DNA of 40,217 nucleotides, taken from positions 1-40,217 of the forward strand of contig CAMQEO010000003.1 of the NCBI GenBank assembly GCA_946999785.1. The letters run 5' to 3'. Numbering within the stretch: the stretch's first letter is position 1; each line of letters opens with the position of its first letter. The DNA is from an uncultured Atopobium sp. GTDB lineage: Bacteria > Actinomycetota > Coriobacteriia > Coriobacteriales > Atopobiaceae. This document shows positions 16,043-24,141 of the stretch, piece after piece. The position numbers and the translations under genes are program-made. Under the pieces are notes generated by a model. The model did no database searches. It was not told the DNA's origin and saw only the letters and a program-made list of their open reading frames with translations.

Positions 16043-18025
16043 ATGAGGAACGATCATTACACGCCACCTGCCTATTCGCCACAGCAATCCCGTGCATTTC
16101 ATAACGGGAGCACTGCTGCGGATTCTGATTTTTCGCAAAGAGCTGACGCTTACGAAACTTCATACGACCAACAAATTCAAAATAGCGTTTTACAAGGTCG
16201 TTATCGCGTTATGGACGAATGCACCACGGGAGGCTTTGGCGATATTCTTATTTCGTGGGACACACGCCTTCAACGTCGTGTTGCGATTAAGCGTATTCCG
16301 CTTTTTAGCGGCGCTGAATATGATGATTTTTCAAGTCAAGACGGCGCATATAACCACATAAGTTCAACTATGCAAGAGGCGCTACAAGAAGCACGAGCCG
16401 CGTCAAGGCTTTCACATCCCAATATTGTATCGATGTATGACTTTGAAACCGATAGTATGTATGCCTATCTTGTTATGGAGTATATCGACGGTCTTACGCT
16501 GCAAGAGTTACTTGGACGCGTCGAAGGAGGAACGCTCACGGGCGATGAGGCAAGTTATGTGTGTCGAGCGCTTTGTTCGGCGCTGGCATGCGCGCATAAA
16601 AATCGAGTGCTTCATCTAGACATTAAGCCGTCAAACATCATGTTTGATCAAAACGGCTGCGTTAAGCTCTGCGATTTTGGTATGGCTTCTCTTGCTTCGG
16701 CAACTGGATATGGCGATGCGCGCGGAGGAACCGTGGGCTACATGTCTTGTGAGCAAATATCAGGAGATTTGGTAGACGAGCGAAGCGATATTTTCTCGCT
16801 TGCAACCGTAATGTGGCAGTGCCTTACAGGCACGTGTCCATTTGCGGCAAACACGGCAGAAGCATCGCGCAAGCTCATTGAAAAGGGAATTAAAAAGTCG
16901 CTTTCCGACTACGCAAGCGATCTTGCTCCTGTAAGTCAAACTCTTGTTGATCAAAGCTTAAAGGCGGCGCTTACCGCAAATCCAACGCTTAGGTGTGCAC
17001 ATGTAGAAAATCTCTCACACCAAATTGGTGAAGTATTAGGCGACGAAAACGAAGGCAAGCGCTCTATTGCGCAACTGGTACAACAAGCCCTTGAAACAGA
17101 CGAGGGATCTACAGAATTTGATAAGCACAAGCTTCCTTTTGGGTATCGCCACCCACGTGTGCTTCCTTGCGCAAAAAAGGTGCTTAACGCCGCGTGCGGA
17201 ATATGTAGTTCATGGATTCCTTTAGCAGGAATTGTACGATTTTTTGCTCACCTGTGCGCACCGTATACATTTGAGGGAATCTCCTTTTTTACGCAAGGTC
17301 TTGGCGGCACTCCTTTGATTGTTTTTTTGGCATGTGCTTGCGTTATAGGTGTTTTATCGGCTTTTATACCGTTTAGTGCAGTGGGCGTTGTATGTCTTGT
17401 ATATGCACTTTCGCTTATACTACATCCGCAGTTTTTATCAGGCATTGGCGTCTTACTCCCCATCGTGTTATCTGCCATAAGTCTTGCTTGGCTCATCGTA
17501 TGCGTACGCAAAAATACATGGGTATCAAGCTGCGCGCTTATAGGAATTGCCACACAAAATCCCTTTATAGCTCCACTGGTTATTCCCGCTCATGTGCAAC
17601 CGCTTCCTGCATGTATACACTGTTTTGCATTGTGGCTCATCGTTCATCTTACAAGCTGGACAACCATGACCGCGTCCAATCCCCAACAGGTTTGCGCGCA
17701 CCTTTATCATCTTATACAGCAACCAGCGCTTACATCCCTTGGTATAAGCGTAGGAGGTATGGCTCTTGCCGCATACATTTTGCAACAAACCCAAAGCCCA
17801 TGGCTTAAGTACACCGTCCAAATCGCCGCAAGCGCGCTTATGCTCTATGCGTTTATTACATCGCATACCATTATTGACATGGAGAGTTGCGGTATATACT
17901 CAATTGTGGATATCACACGAATCGCTCTTGCGTTATGCTTAAGTATCCTTATGTTTATTGTGATGAAGTTAGACGATTCACAACCTGCAGGTGAGGAGAT
18001 TGAGAATGTCTATGAACTTAATTAA
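16043..18025 (+). CDS. Membrane-anchored Ser/Thr protein kinase with polytopic C-terminus
   Basis: A 660-residue protein with an N-terminal Hanks-type kinase domain (about residues 53-330) and a hydrophobic C-terminal region (about 390-640) with roughly eight predicted membrane segments. It lacks PASTA repeats. The Gly-rich loop is TTGGFGD, the ATP-binding Lys is K83, the catalytic loop is HLDIKPSN (D193, K195, N198) and DFG is at 211-213. Three positions depart from the family: the first Gly of the loop is Thr, HRD is HLD, and the APE-type motif is SCE (235-237). The ATG at 16043 has AAGGA 6 bases upstream; the frame is open 14 codons further. It overlaps fhaA by 20 bases, so it is translated in the same operon. 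It occupies the role of a PknA-like partner of the PASTA kinase at the far end of the cluster. Confidence 0.88.
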   Translation: MRNDHYTPPAYSPQQSRAFHNGSTAADSDFSQRADAYETSYDQQIQNSVLQGRYRVMDECTTGGFGDILISWDTRLQRRVAIKRIPLFSGAEYDDFSSQDGAYNHISSTMQEALQEARAASRLSHPNIVSMYDFETDSMYAYLVMEYIDGLTLQELLGRVEGGTLTGDEASYVCRALCSALACAHKNRVLHLDIKPSNIMFDQNGCVKLCDFGMASLASATGYGDARGGTVGYMSCEQISGDLVDERSDIFSLATVMWQCLTGTCPFAANTAEASRKLIEKGIKKSLSDYASDLAPVSQTLVDQSLKAALTANPTLRCAHVENLSHQIGEVLGDENEGKRSIAQLVQQALETDEGSTEFDKHKLPFGYRHPRVLPCAKKVLNAACGICSSWIPLAGIVRFFAHLCAPYTFEGISFFTQGLGGTPLIVFLACACVIGVLSAFIPFSAVGVVCLVYALSLILHPQFLSGIGVLLPIVLSAISLAWLIVCVRKNTWVSSCALIGIATQNPFIAPLVIPAHVQPLPACIHCFALWLIVHLTSWTTMTASNPQQVCAHLYHLIQQPALTSLGISVGGMALAAYILQQTQSPWLKYTVQIAASALMLYAFITSHTIIDMESCGIYSIVDITRIALALCLSILMFIVMKLDDSQPAGEEIENVYELN

Positions 18026-19319
18026 AACGTTTGAAGAAAGAATGAACACCATATTCGGGAGCTCTACCGAGGGCTTTACCGCACCGTTTTCGATAAAAAA
18101 ACTCGCCAAACGCGCAGCACGCGAAATGGAAGCAGAAACATTTGAAATAGACGGGATTAACACTGCTCCTGCTCTGTATACCGTATTGGTTTCTCCAACC
18201 GATGACGCCACCATGCGATCTTTGTATGTAAAGCTCATCGGCGAAATATCCGCTTTTATCGAAGCAAAAGCACAGTCAAAATCCTATGTTTTTACGGGTA
18301 AGCCACTTATTCGCTTTATGGTTGACCCCGGACTTAAAAGCGGAAAATTTGCCGTCTTTGCCGAAAACATAGACGCATCCACACTAGCGCGCCTTCGCGC
18401 CGAAGAAGACGCATTTCTTGCGGGTTCATTAGGCGTTGGTGGAGCCGCACAAGAACAGCTCCACGGTGAAGTTAAAATGGTTAATCCACCACGCACTGTG
18501 CAGCAAAACGCTCATTTTTCTGAGCAAGCAACGTCTCAACAGCCCATAAGCACACCTGATGCCATGTCGGGCATACCCAATGAAGGCGCGCGCGCCGCAC
18601 AAGGCAAACCAGCATATAGGCCAACACCTCGGCAAAACGAAGTTGCAGCGGCTAATCCGCAAAATTCGTACAAACGAGGCGTGGTTGCTATTCCCGATGA
18701 AACTTCTGCAGGAGATTTTGCGCCACTTATTGGCGGACAAGACCTTGATCTATCTGCAGGTTTAAGTGTATTGCCTTCAAACCTTGCGACCATAGGCTCG
18801 GCGTCCATCAGCACGCCCCCCGTAAGCGTTATGCCTGCGGCTCAAAACGTACAGCACACGCCTTTAGTTAACGCGCGCGCAAATAATTGGGGCCGCCATG
18901 CAACCGCAGCAGACAATGCAGACTCCAATATGTATGCACAAAACGCCTATCCTGCAGCAGCTGCAGGCATGGCTCCCACACAAAGAAGAGATTCGTTTTC
19001 GCACGGACCGCAAAATTATGCCGAAACAACAGCGCCTACATCGCTGCTTATCAATCATCAGACAGGCGAGACGTACGAGGTTTTTGCGCCGCAAACCGTT
19101 ATTGGACGCGAACGCTCGCACGCTCAAATTGTGTTACACGATTCAAATATTTCGCGTCGACACGCACAGATAACGTACAACGGAAGAAATTGGTTGATAC
19201 AAGATCTTGGTTCAACCAATGGAACGCAGGTAAACAACATGACGGTAGACAGTTGCGTTTTACGCAATGGTGATATCATAACGCTTGCGCTTACTAACTT
19301 GGAATTTAGGGAGAACTAG
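18006..19319 (+). CDS. fhaA: FhaA-like protein: DUF3662 domain plus FHA domain
   Basis: A 437-residue cytoplasmic protein. The N-terminal 120 residues (MSMNLIKTFEERMNTIFG onward, DUF3662) match the domain of mycobacterial FhaA. A long low-complexity Ala/Pro/Gln/Asn-rich linker (about 150-340) leads to a C-terminal forkhead-associated domain (about 344-437) with VIGRERS, SNISRRHAQI and LGSTNGTQVNN, the phosphothreonine-binding residues. In mycobacteria FhaA binds kinase-phosphorylated partners such as MviN in peptidoglycan synthesis; the same is inferred here. The ATG at 18006 has AGGAG 7 bases upstream, inside the kinase gene. It is followed after one base by fhaB. Confidence 0.92.
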   Translation: MSMNLIKTFEERMNTIFGSSTEGFTAPFSIKKLAKRAAREMEAETFEIDGINTAPALYTVLVSPTDDATMRSLYVKLIGEISAFIEAKAQSKSYVFTGKPLIRFMVDPGLKSGKFAVFAENIDASTLARLRAEEDAFLAGSLGVGGAAQEQLHGEVKMVNPPRTVQQNAHFSEQATSQQPISTPDAMSGIPNEGARAAQGKPAYRPTPRQNEVAAANPQNSYKRGVVAIPDETSAGDFAPLIGGQDLDLSAGLSVLPSNLATIGSASISTPPVSVMPAAQNVQHTPLVNARANNWGRHATAADNADSNMYAQNAYPAAAAGMAPTQRRDSFSHGPQNYAETTAPTSLLINHQTGETYEVFAPQTVIGRERSHAQIVLHDSNISRRHAQITYNGRNWLIQDLGSTNGTQVNNMTVDSCVLRNGDIITLALTNLEFREN

Positions 19320-19320
19320 C

Positions 19321-19734
19321 ATGTTTGACCTCGTATTATTTGCAGGTCGAATCATATTGGTCGTCTTTTTGTACCTGTTTTTATTTTTAGTCATGAAAAC
19401 GGGAATAGGTCTTGTGAGACGACAGAGAACAGATGATGCGATTTGGTATATTGATTGCGAGAAAGGCAGCAAACAGCTGCGCGGCTTGCATATAGACGTT
19501 CTTGGACCGGTGCTTATCGGACGCTCGCCTTCATCGGATATTGTTATTGATGAACCCTTTGTTTCTGCATCTCACGCGCGTTTTTCGCTGCAAGGACCTG
19601 CATTGGTACTAGAAGATCTCCAATCAACCAATGGCACCCTTGTTAATGGATGCCCTATCGAAGAACCTGTTGCACTGCGCGATGGCGATGAAATACAAAT
19701 TGGAGATACCATCATGAAGGTGAATCGCCGATGA
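19321..19734 (+). CDS. fhaB: FhaB/FipA-like membrane-anchored FHA protein
   Basis: A 137-residue protein with one N-terminal membrane segment (about residues 5-25) and a C-terminal FHA domain (about 60-135) with IGRSPSSDIVID, PFVSASHARF and QSTNGTLVNGCP. This matches FhaB (FipA), which in mycobacteria links kinase signalling to the division machinery. The ATG lies one base after the fhaA stop, with GGGAG 7 bases upstream, and the gene ends in an ATGA overlap with the phosphatase gene, so the three are translationally coupled. Confidence 0.92.
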   Translation: MFDLVLFAGRIILVVFLYLFLFLVMKTGIGLVRRQRTDDAIWYIDCEKGSKQLRGLHIDVLGPVLIGRSPSSDIVIDEPFVSASHARFSLQGPALVLEDLQSTNGTLVNGCPIEEPVALRDGDEIQIGDTIMKVNRR

Positions 19735-21083
19735 AATCTTTTCCCTTATCAAGAAAAGATTTGGAGGATTTTTTTGGCGCAAACGCAAAGAAAATTTCCC
19801 GTCTTGCGCATGTCAAAGTTGCCAATAGTCCTGGTCACGAATCAATTTCGGTAGAAAATAGAGAAGGCACCGATTCTAGGTCGGGAACCAATGCACGCCT
19901 TATGTGGGGCGCGCGTACCGATGTTGGTTTAGTGCGCGAGCATAACGAAGACTCGTTTTTGGTGCAACCTCCCCTTTTTGCAGTATGTGACGGCATGGGC
20001 GGTCACGCTGCAGGTGAAGTGGCAAGTTTTATTGCGGTTGAAACCATTGGAAAGCAAGCTCCTCATTGCGCGAACGATGTTTTATTGGGCGCAAGCGTTG
20101 AGGCTGCAAACACCGAAATTATAAATCAGGCAGCGCAAGGTCACGGAAAACCAGGTATGGGCTGTACCGCTTCGTGCGCTTTAATAGAAAACAATAAAAT
20201 AGCCATTGCTCATGTGGGCGACTCTCGCATTTACCTTTTGTACAATGGCTCACTTGTGCGCCTTACGCACGACCACTCGTTTGTAGAAGAGCTGGTAGAC
20301 GCAGGAGAAATTACGGCCGACGAAGCGCGCGTTCATCCATCGCGCTCAATTATTACACGCGCTCTTGGCTCTGATCCCGACATGTATGCCGATCACTTTA
20401 AGCTTGATATTAACACTGGTGACCGCATTATTATTTGTTCGGACGGGCTTTCGTCCATGATAGAAGATGCAAAAATCGAGTCGCTTGCAGTTAGCGCTGT
20501 ACACCCTCAATCCTGTGCAGATAATTTGGTTGCCGCAGCCCTTGAAGCTGGAGGACTAGATAATGTAACAGTAGTTGTCGTAGACATTAAAGATGACGGC
20601 GCACCTCAAAAAAGCAAACACATGCACATGAGGCGTCTTTACGTCACGGGTGCGTGTGCACTTTTATCACTTATTATGTGTTTAATCATGGGTCTTATGG
20701 TTGTAAGTACATCTTGGTATTTAGGCATAAACGATAAAACCGTGGGAATTTATCAAGGGGTACACAATAGCATTTTTGGCATACCGCTCTCTCATTTATC
20801 GGGATCAACATCTGTTGAAGTAAAAGATCTGCCGCTTACCACGCAAAAAGACCTTGAAGGAGGGGTTCGCGTAGGAAGCGAACAAGAAGCACGTAGTGTG
20901 GTAGAAAATTACCGTGATCAAATTGACGCCGAAAAGAGCGCAGCCGCTATAGCAGAGCAGCGCGCCTCGGAAGGAACATCTACTGGTAGTAAAACTCCCG
21001 AAGCAGATGACCAAACGGATAATAAATCTACACAAGATACTAATTCAGAATCCTCCACATCAACAAGCGAGGTGAATAAATGA
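19731..21083 (+). CDS. pstP: PP2C-family Ser/Thr protein phosphatase, membrane-anchored
   Basis: A 450-residue PstP-type phosphatase expected to dephosphorylate the kinases and their substrates. The PPM catalytic domain starts about residue 60 (RTDVGLVREHNEDSF) and shows the metal-binding DGMGGHAAGE, GMGCTAS, AHVGDSRIYLL, ICSDGLSSMI and LDNVTVVVVD. A membrane segment at about 303-326 separates it from an outside part of about 120 residues that ends in a Ser/Thr/Asp-rich tail. It carries about 60 extra residues before the phosphatase domain. The start overlaps the fhaB stop, and the stop overlaps the start of the next gene, both as ATGA. Confidence 0.94.
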   Translation: MKSFPLSRKDLEDFFGANAKKISRLAHVKVANSPGHESISVENREGTDSRSGTNARLMWGARTDVGLVREHNEDSFLVQPPLFAVCDGMGGHAAGEVASFIAVETIGKQAPHCANDVLLGASVEAANTEIINQAAQGHGKPGMGCTASCALIENNKIAIAHVGDSRIYLLYNGSLVRLTHDHSFVEELVDAGEITADEARVHPSRSIITRALGSDPDMYADHFKLDINTGDRIIICSDGLSSMIEDAKIESLAVSAVHPQSCADNLVAAALEAGGLDNVTVVVVDIKDDGAPQKSKHMHMRRLYVTGACALLSLIMCLIMGLMVVSTSWYLGINDKTVGIYQGVHNSIFGIPLSHLSGSTSVEVKDLPLTTQKDLEGGVRVGSEQEARSVVENYRDQIDAEKSAAAIAEQRASEGTSTGSKTPEADDQTDNKSTQDTNSESSTSTSEVNK

Positions 21084-23947
21084 GCCAAAACGCCAACACA
21101 AGACGAACCATGGAGCTGGGGTTGTTGATAGCAGCAGCCATCCCTACTACGCTTCTTTACGCACTCTATATTATGAATGCGCATGTAGAACTATCTGTAT
21201 TTTCTTTGTCGGTTCCACTTGGTTTGTTTGCGGCTTTTGCCGTATCTCATCTTGCTGTTCGTATCTACGCACCAGGTGCCGATCCTGTTATTTTGCCAAT
21301 TGTCTTTTTCTTATCGGGTACAGGTATTGCTTTTGTTACCAGACTTTCCCCCGAACTGGCAATTAGTCAAGTTTTATGGCTCTTCTTAGCAGTGGTGGCG
21401 CTGGTAGTAACGCTTGCTGTGGTACCCGGCATAGAAAAGCTCTCCTCATATAAATTTACGCTGGGAGCAGCTGGAGTTATGTGCTTGCTTATTCCTATGC
21501 TTATAGGAACAGAGCGCGGTGGGTCAAAACTTTGGCTCAGCTTTGGCGCATTTTCGTTTCAACCTGGCGAGCTTGCTAAGGTACTCATCGTTCTCTTTTT
21601 ATCCTTCTACTTAGCAAAAAATAGAGAATTACTTTCTGCTTCGGCTATTCATATTGGACGCTTTAAAATCCCACAGCCACGCATGCTGGCACCGCTTTTG
21701 GTAATGTGGGGGCTTTCGCTGTTAATTGTCATCTTTGAACGCGACTTAGGAAGCGCGTTGTTGTTCTTTGCGTTCTTTGTTGTTATGCTCTACGTTTGCA
21801 CAGGCAGAGTAAGCTATGTCATTATCTCGCTTGTGTTGTTGGTACTTGGTGGAATTCTGTGTTATCACCTGTTCAGCCATGTACAAACACGCGTGCAAAT
21901 TTGGCTCAATCCTTTTAGTGATCCTAGCAACAAAGGTCTTCAAATAGTGCAATCGCTCTACTCACTTGCAGATGGTGGCCTGATAGGAAGCGGTATTGGA
22001 CGCGGTCTTGCAACGCTTATTCCAGTAGTTGCCTCAGACTTTATTTTTTCGGCAATTGGCGAAGAAATGGGCTTGTTAGGAAGTTCAGCCGTTTTACTTG
22101 CCTATGTTGTACTGGCAATACGAGGCCTTGCAACGGCAGCTCGTGCAAAATCAGATATTGCCGCATTTGCCGCAACTGGACTTACTGCCTCGCTTGTTAT
22201 ACAGGCTTTTATCATTGTTGGCGGCGTTACTAAACTTTTACCGCTTACTGGTGTAACCTTGCCTTTTATCAGCCAAGGAGGAAGCTCTTTACTGGCAAGC
22301 TTTATAATTGTTGCGCTTTTACTTAAAGCAGGTGACGAAGGCACAGGCAGAAGCACCGATATTAACGTTTGCGAGCAAAGTTCTTCAATACTGTTACAAG
22401 AAGACGAAAATTCATCTCATGCGTCCGTGTTGCATGGCGCGCACGTACGAGGTGGTTTTAAGATCGACACACCCGAATCGGGTATACTAGGAAGAGTTGC
22501 ACTTGGAAATAGGCTCGTAAAGCTGGTTACCGCGTTTTGTATCCTTTTTGCACTTCTGATTGCAAACCTTACGAACATACAAGTTATCAGTGCAAAAACA
22601 TTCCAAAAGATGCCTGGTAACAACCATACCATTGCAAAAACATCAAATATAAAACGTGGATCCATCATCAGCTCCGATGGCGTTACGCTGGCAGAAAGCG
22701 TTAAGCAAAACGATGGAAAATCATATGTACGCAAACACCCTGAAGGATCGCTTGCGGCTCATACCTTGGGATATGCCTCTGTTCGATATGGTACGTCGGG
22801 TGTAGAAGCACGTCTTAATGACACACTCATTAACAACGGCAACTATACGTCACTTAACGATGTACTCTTATCTTTGGCAGGAGCTGCAAAACCAGGGTCG
22901 TCGGCAGTACTTACGATAAACTCTCAAATGCAAAAAGTAGCTGAGAAAGCACTGGAAGGATACACTGGCTCTGTTGTTGCGCTTAATCCAACCACGGGGG
23001 CAATTCTTGCAAAAGCTTCCAATCCAACCTTTAACCCCGATAATCTCGACGAAGTGATGAGCAACTCAAGCACCAAAGGTCAATTACTTGATAGAAGCAC
23101 ACAAACACTGTACACACCTGGTTCTACCTTCAAAGTTGTTACTTTGGCGGCTGCTCTTGACTCAGGAATATCTTCTCTTGATTCAAAAATTTCCGCGCCC
23201 GCAAAAATAACGATTGGCAACGGAGACCTCTCTAATTACAAAAATCAGGACTTTGGACAAATAACACTTAAAGATGTGCTTAGATTTTCGGCGAATACAG
23301 CATTTGGTCAGCTGGGAACACAGGTAGGCGCTTCTAAACTGGTCAATTATGCACAAGGCTTTGGCTTTGGATCATCTTTAGGTCAAGACTTTACTACTTC
23401 ATCTTCGCTTATGCCTAAGCCTTCAGAAATGACCGAATGGGAAACCGCCTGGGCTGCATGCGGACAGCCTGTAGGTATGCACGCAAGCCCCGCTGGTCCT
23501 CAAATCACCGTTATGCAAAATGCTGTTATTGCTGCAGCTGTTGCAAATGGCGGCGTGGTTATGAATCCATTTGTAATTGATCATTTACTCACCTCAGAAG
23601 GCGTCAGCACTTCTAAAACGCAACCAAAGGTTTTGGGTCAGGTAATCTCTGCGCAAACAGCCGACAAACTTAAAGAAGCAATGCTCGATGTTGTAGAACG
23701 AGGAACAGGCCAACCTGCGCGCGTAAAAGGCGTAAAGGTTGCAGGTAAAACAGGTACTGCCGAAGTTTCGCCTCAGGTGTCAAACTCTTTGTTCATTGGC
23801 TTTGCACCCTTTGACAAACCAACTATTGCGATCTCGGTATGTGTAGAGGGATCCTCTGAGCAAGACGTACATAACAAAGCTGCTGCTATTGCAGGAAAAA
23901 TTCTTGCAGGATGTCTAAACATACAAGCGTTAGGAGCGGCAAAATGA
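21080..23947 (+). CDS. FtsW/RodA (SEDS) glycosyltransferase fused to a PBPA-type transpeptidase
   Basis: A single 955-residue frame combining two proteins that adjacent genes encode in most actinobacteria. Residues about 1-415 are a SEDS lipid II polymerase with about ten membrane segments and the conserved ERGGSKLWLSFG, SFQPGELAK, FERDLGSA and FISQGGSS motifs. A linker of about 50 residues precedes one more membrane segment (about 475-495) and a class B penicillin-binding domain with STFK (Ser682-Lys685), SAN (737-739) and KTGTAEV (890-896). Both ends of the SEDS part should be cytoplasmic, so the fusion is topologically sound. No frameshift or stop lies at the junction. It is coupled to pstP by an ATGA overlap. 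It should polymerise and crosslink peptidoglycan in a fixed 1:1 ratio. Neither ftsW/rodA nor pbpA occurs separately in the window. Confidence 0.93.
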   Translation: MSQNANTRRTMELGLLIAAAIPTTLLYALYIMNAHVELSVFSLSVPLGLFAAFAVSHLAVRIYAPGADPVILPIVFFLSGTGIAFVTRLSPELAISQVLWLFLAVVALVVTLAVVPGIEKLSSYKFTLGAAGVMCLLIPMLIGTERGGSKLWLSFGAFSFQPGELAKVLIVLFLSFYLAKNRELLSASAIHIGRFKIPQPRMLAPLLVMWGLSLLIVIFERDLGSALLFFAFFVVMLYVCTGRVSYVIISLVLLVLGGILCYHLFSHVQTRVQIWLNPFSDPSNKGLQIVQSLYSLADGGLIGSGIGRGLATLIPVVASDFIFSAIGEEMGLLGSSAVLLAYVVLAIRGLATAARAKSDIAAFAATGLTASLVIQAFIIVGGVTKLLPLTGVTLPFISQGGSSLLASFIIVALLLKAGDEGTGRSTDINVCEQSSSILLQEDENSSHASVLHGAHVRGGFKIDTPESGILGRVALGNRLVKLVTAFCILFALLIANLTNIQVISAKTFQKMPGNNHTIAKTSNIKRGSIISSDGVTLAESVKQNDGKSYVRKHPEGSLAAHTLGYASVRYGTSGVEARLNDTLINNGNYTSLNDVLLSLAGAAKPGSSAVLTINSQMQKVAEKALEGYTGSVVALNPTTGAILAKASNPTFNPDNLDEVMSNSSTKGQLLDRSTQTLYTPGSTFKVVTLAAALDSGISSLDSKISAPAKITIGNGDLSNYKNQDFGQITLKDVLRFSANTAFGQLGTQVGASKLVNYAQGFGFGSSLGQDFTTSSSLMPKPSEMTEWETAWAACGQPVGMHASPAGPQITVMQNAVIAAAVANGGVVMNPFVIDHLLTSEGVSTSKTQPKVLGQVISAQTADKLKEAMLDVVERGTGQPARVKGVKVAGKTGTAEVSPQVSNSLFIGFAPFDKPTIAISVCVEGSSEQDVHNKAAAIAGKILAGCLNIQALGAAK

Positions 23948-24141
23948 TACGATTTTACCTGCTTTACCTGCGTTACAAACGCTTAGCACACCTGCCGTGT
24001 ATGGTGCATAACAAATGGCACACGCACCAATCGTCTCAAACAAGGTGTACACAAACAAGCGCGCATGTGCCGTATAAAGCGCTTCTACCATTACCTATAA
24101 CAACATTAAACACAACAGATTGGAGTAACAATGCCCGATAA
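23944..24141 (+). CDS. Possible small basic ORF between the SEDS-PBP fusion and pknB
   Basis: A 65-codon frame whose ATG overlaps the stop of the preceding gene as ATGA and has AGGAG 7 bases upstream. It fills the otherwise empty 183-base gap and overlaps the start of pknB by 11 bases. The composition is odd (many Thr, His, Lys and Arg, no clear domain), and I recognise no family. It may be a leader that couples translation into pknB, a fast-evolving small protein, or chance. Confidence 0.35.
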   Translation: MIRFYLLYLRYKRLAHLPCMVHNKWHTHQSSQTRCTQTSAHVPYKALLPLPITTLNTTDWSNNAR

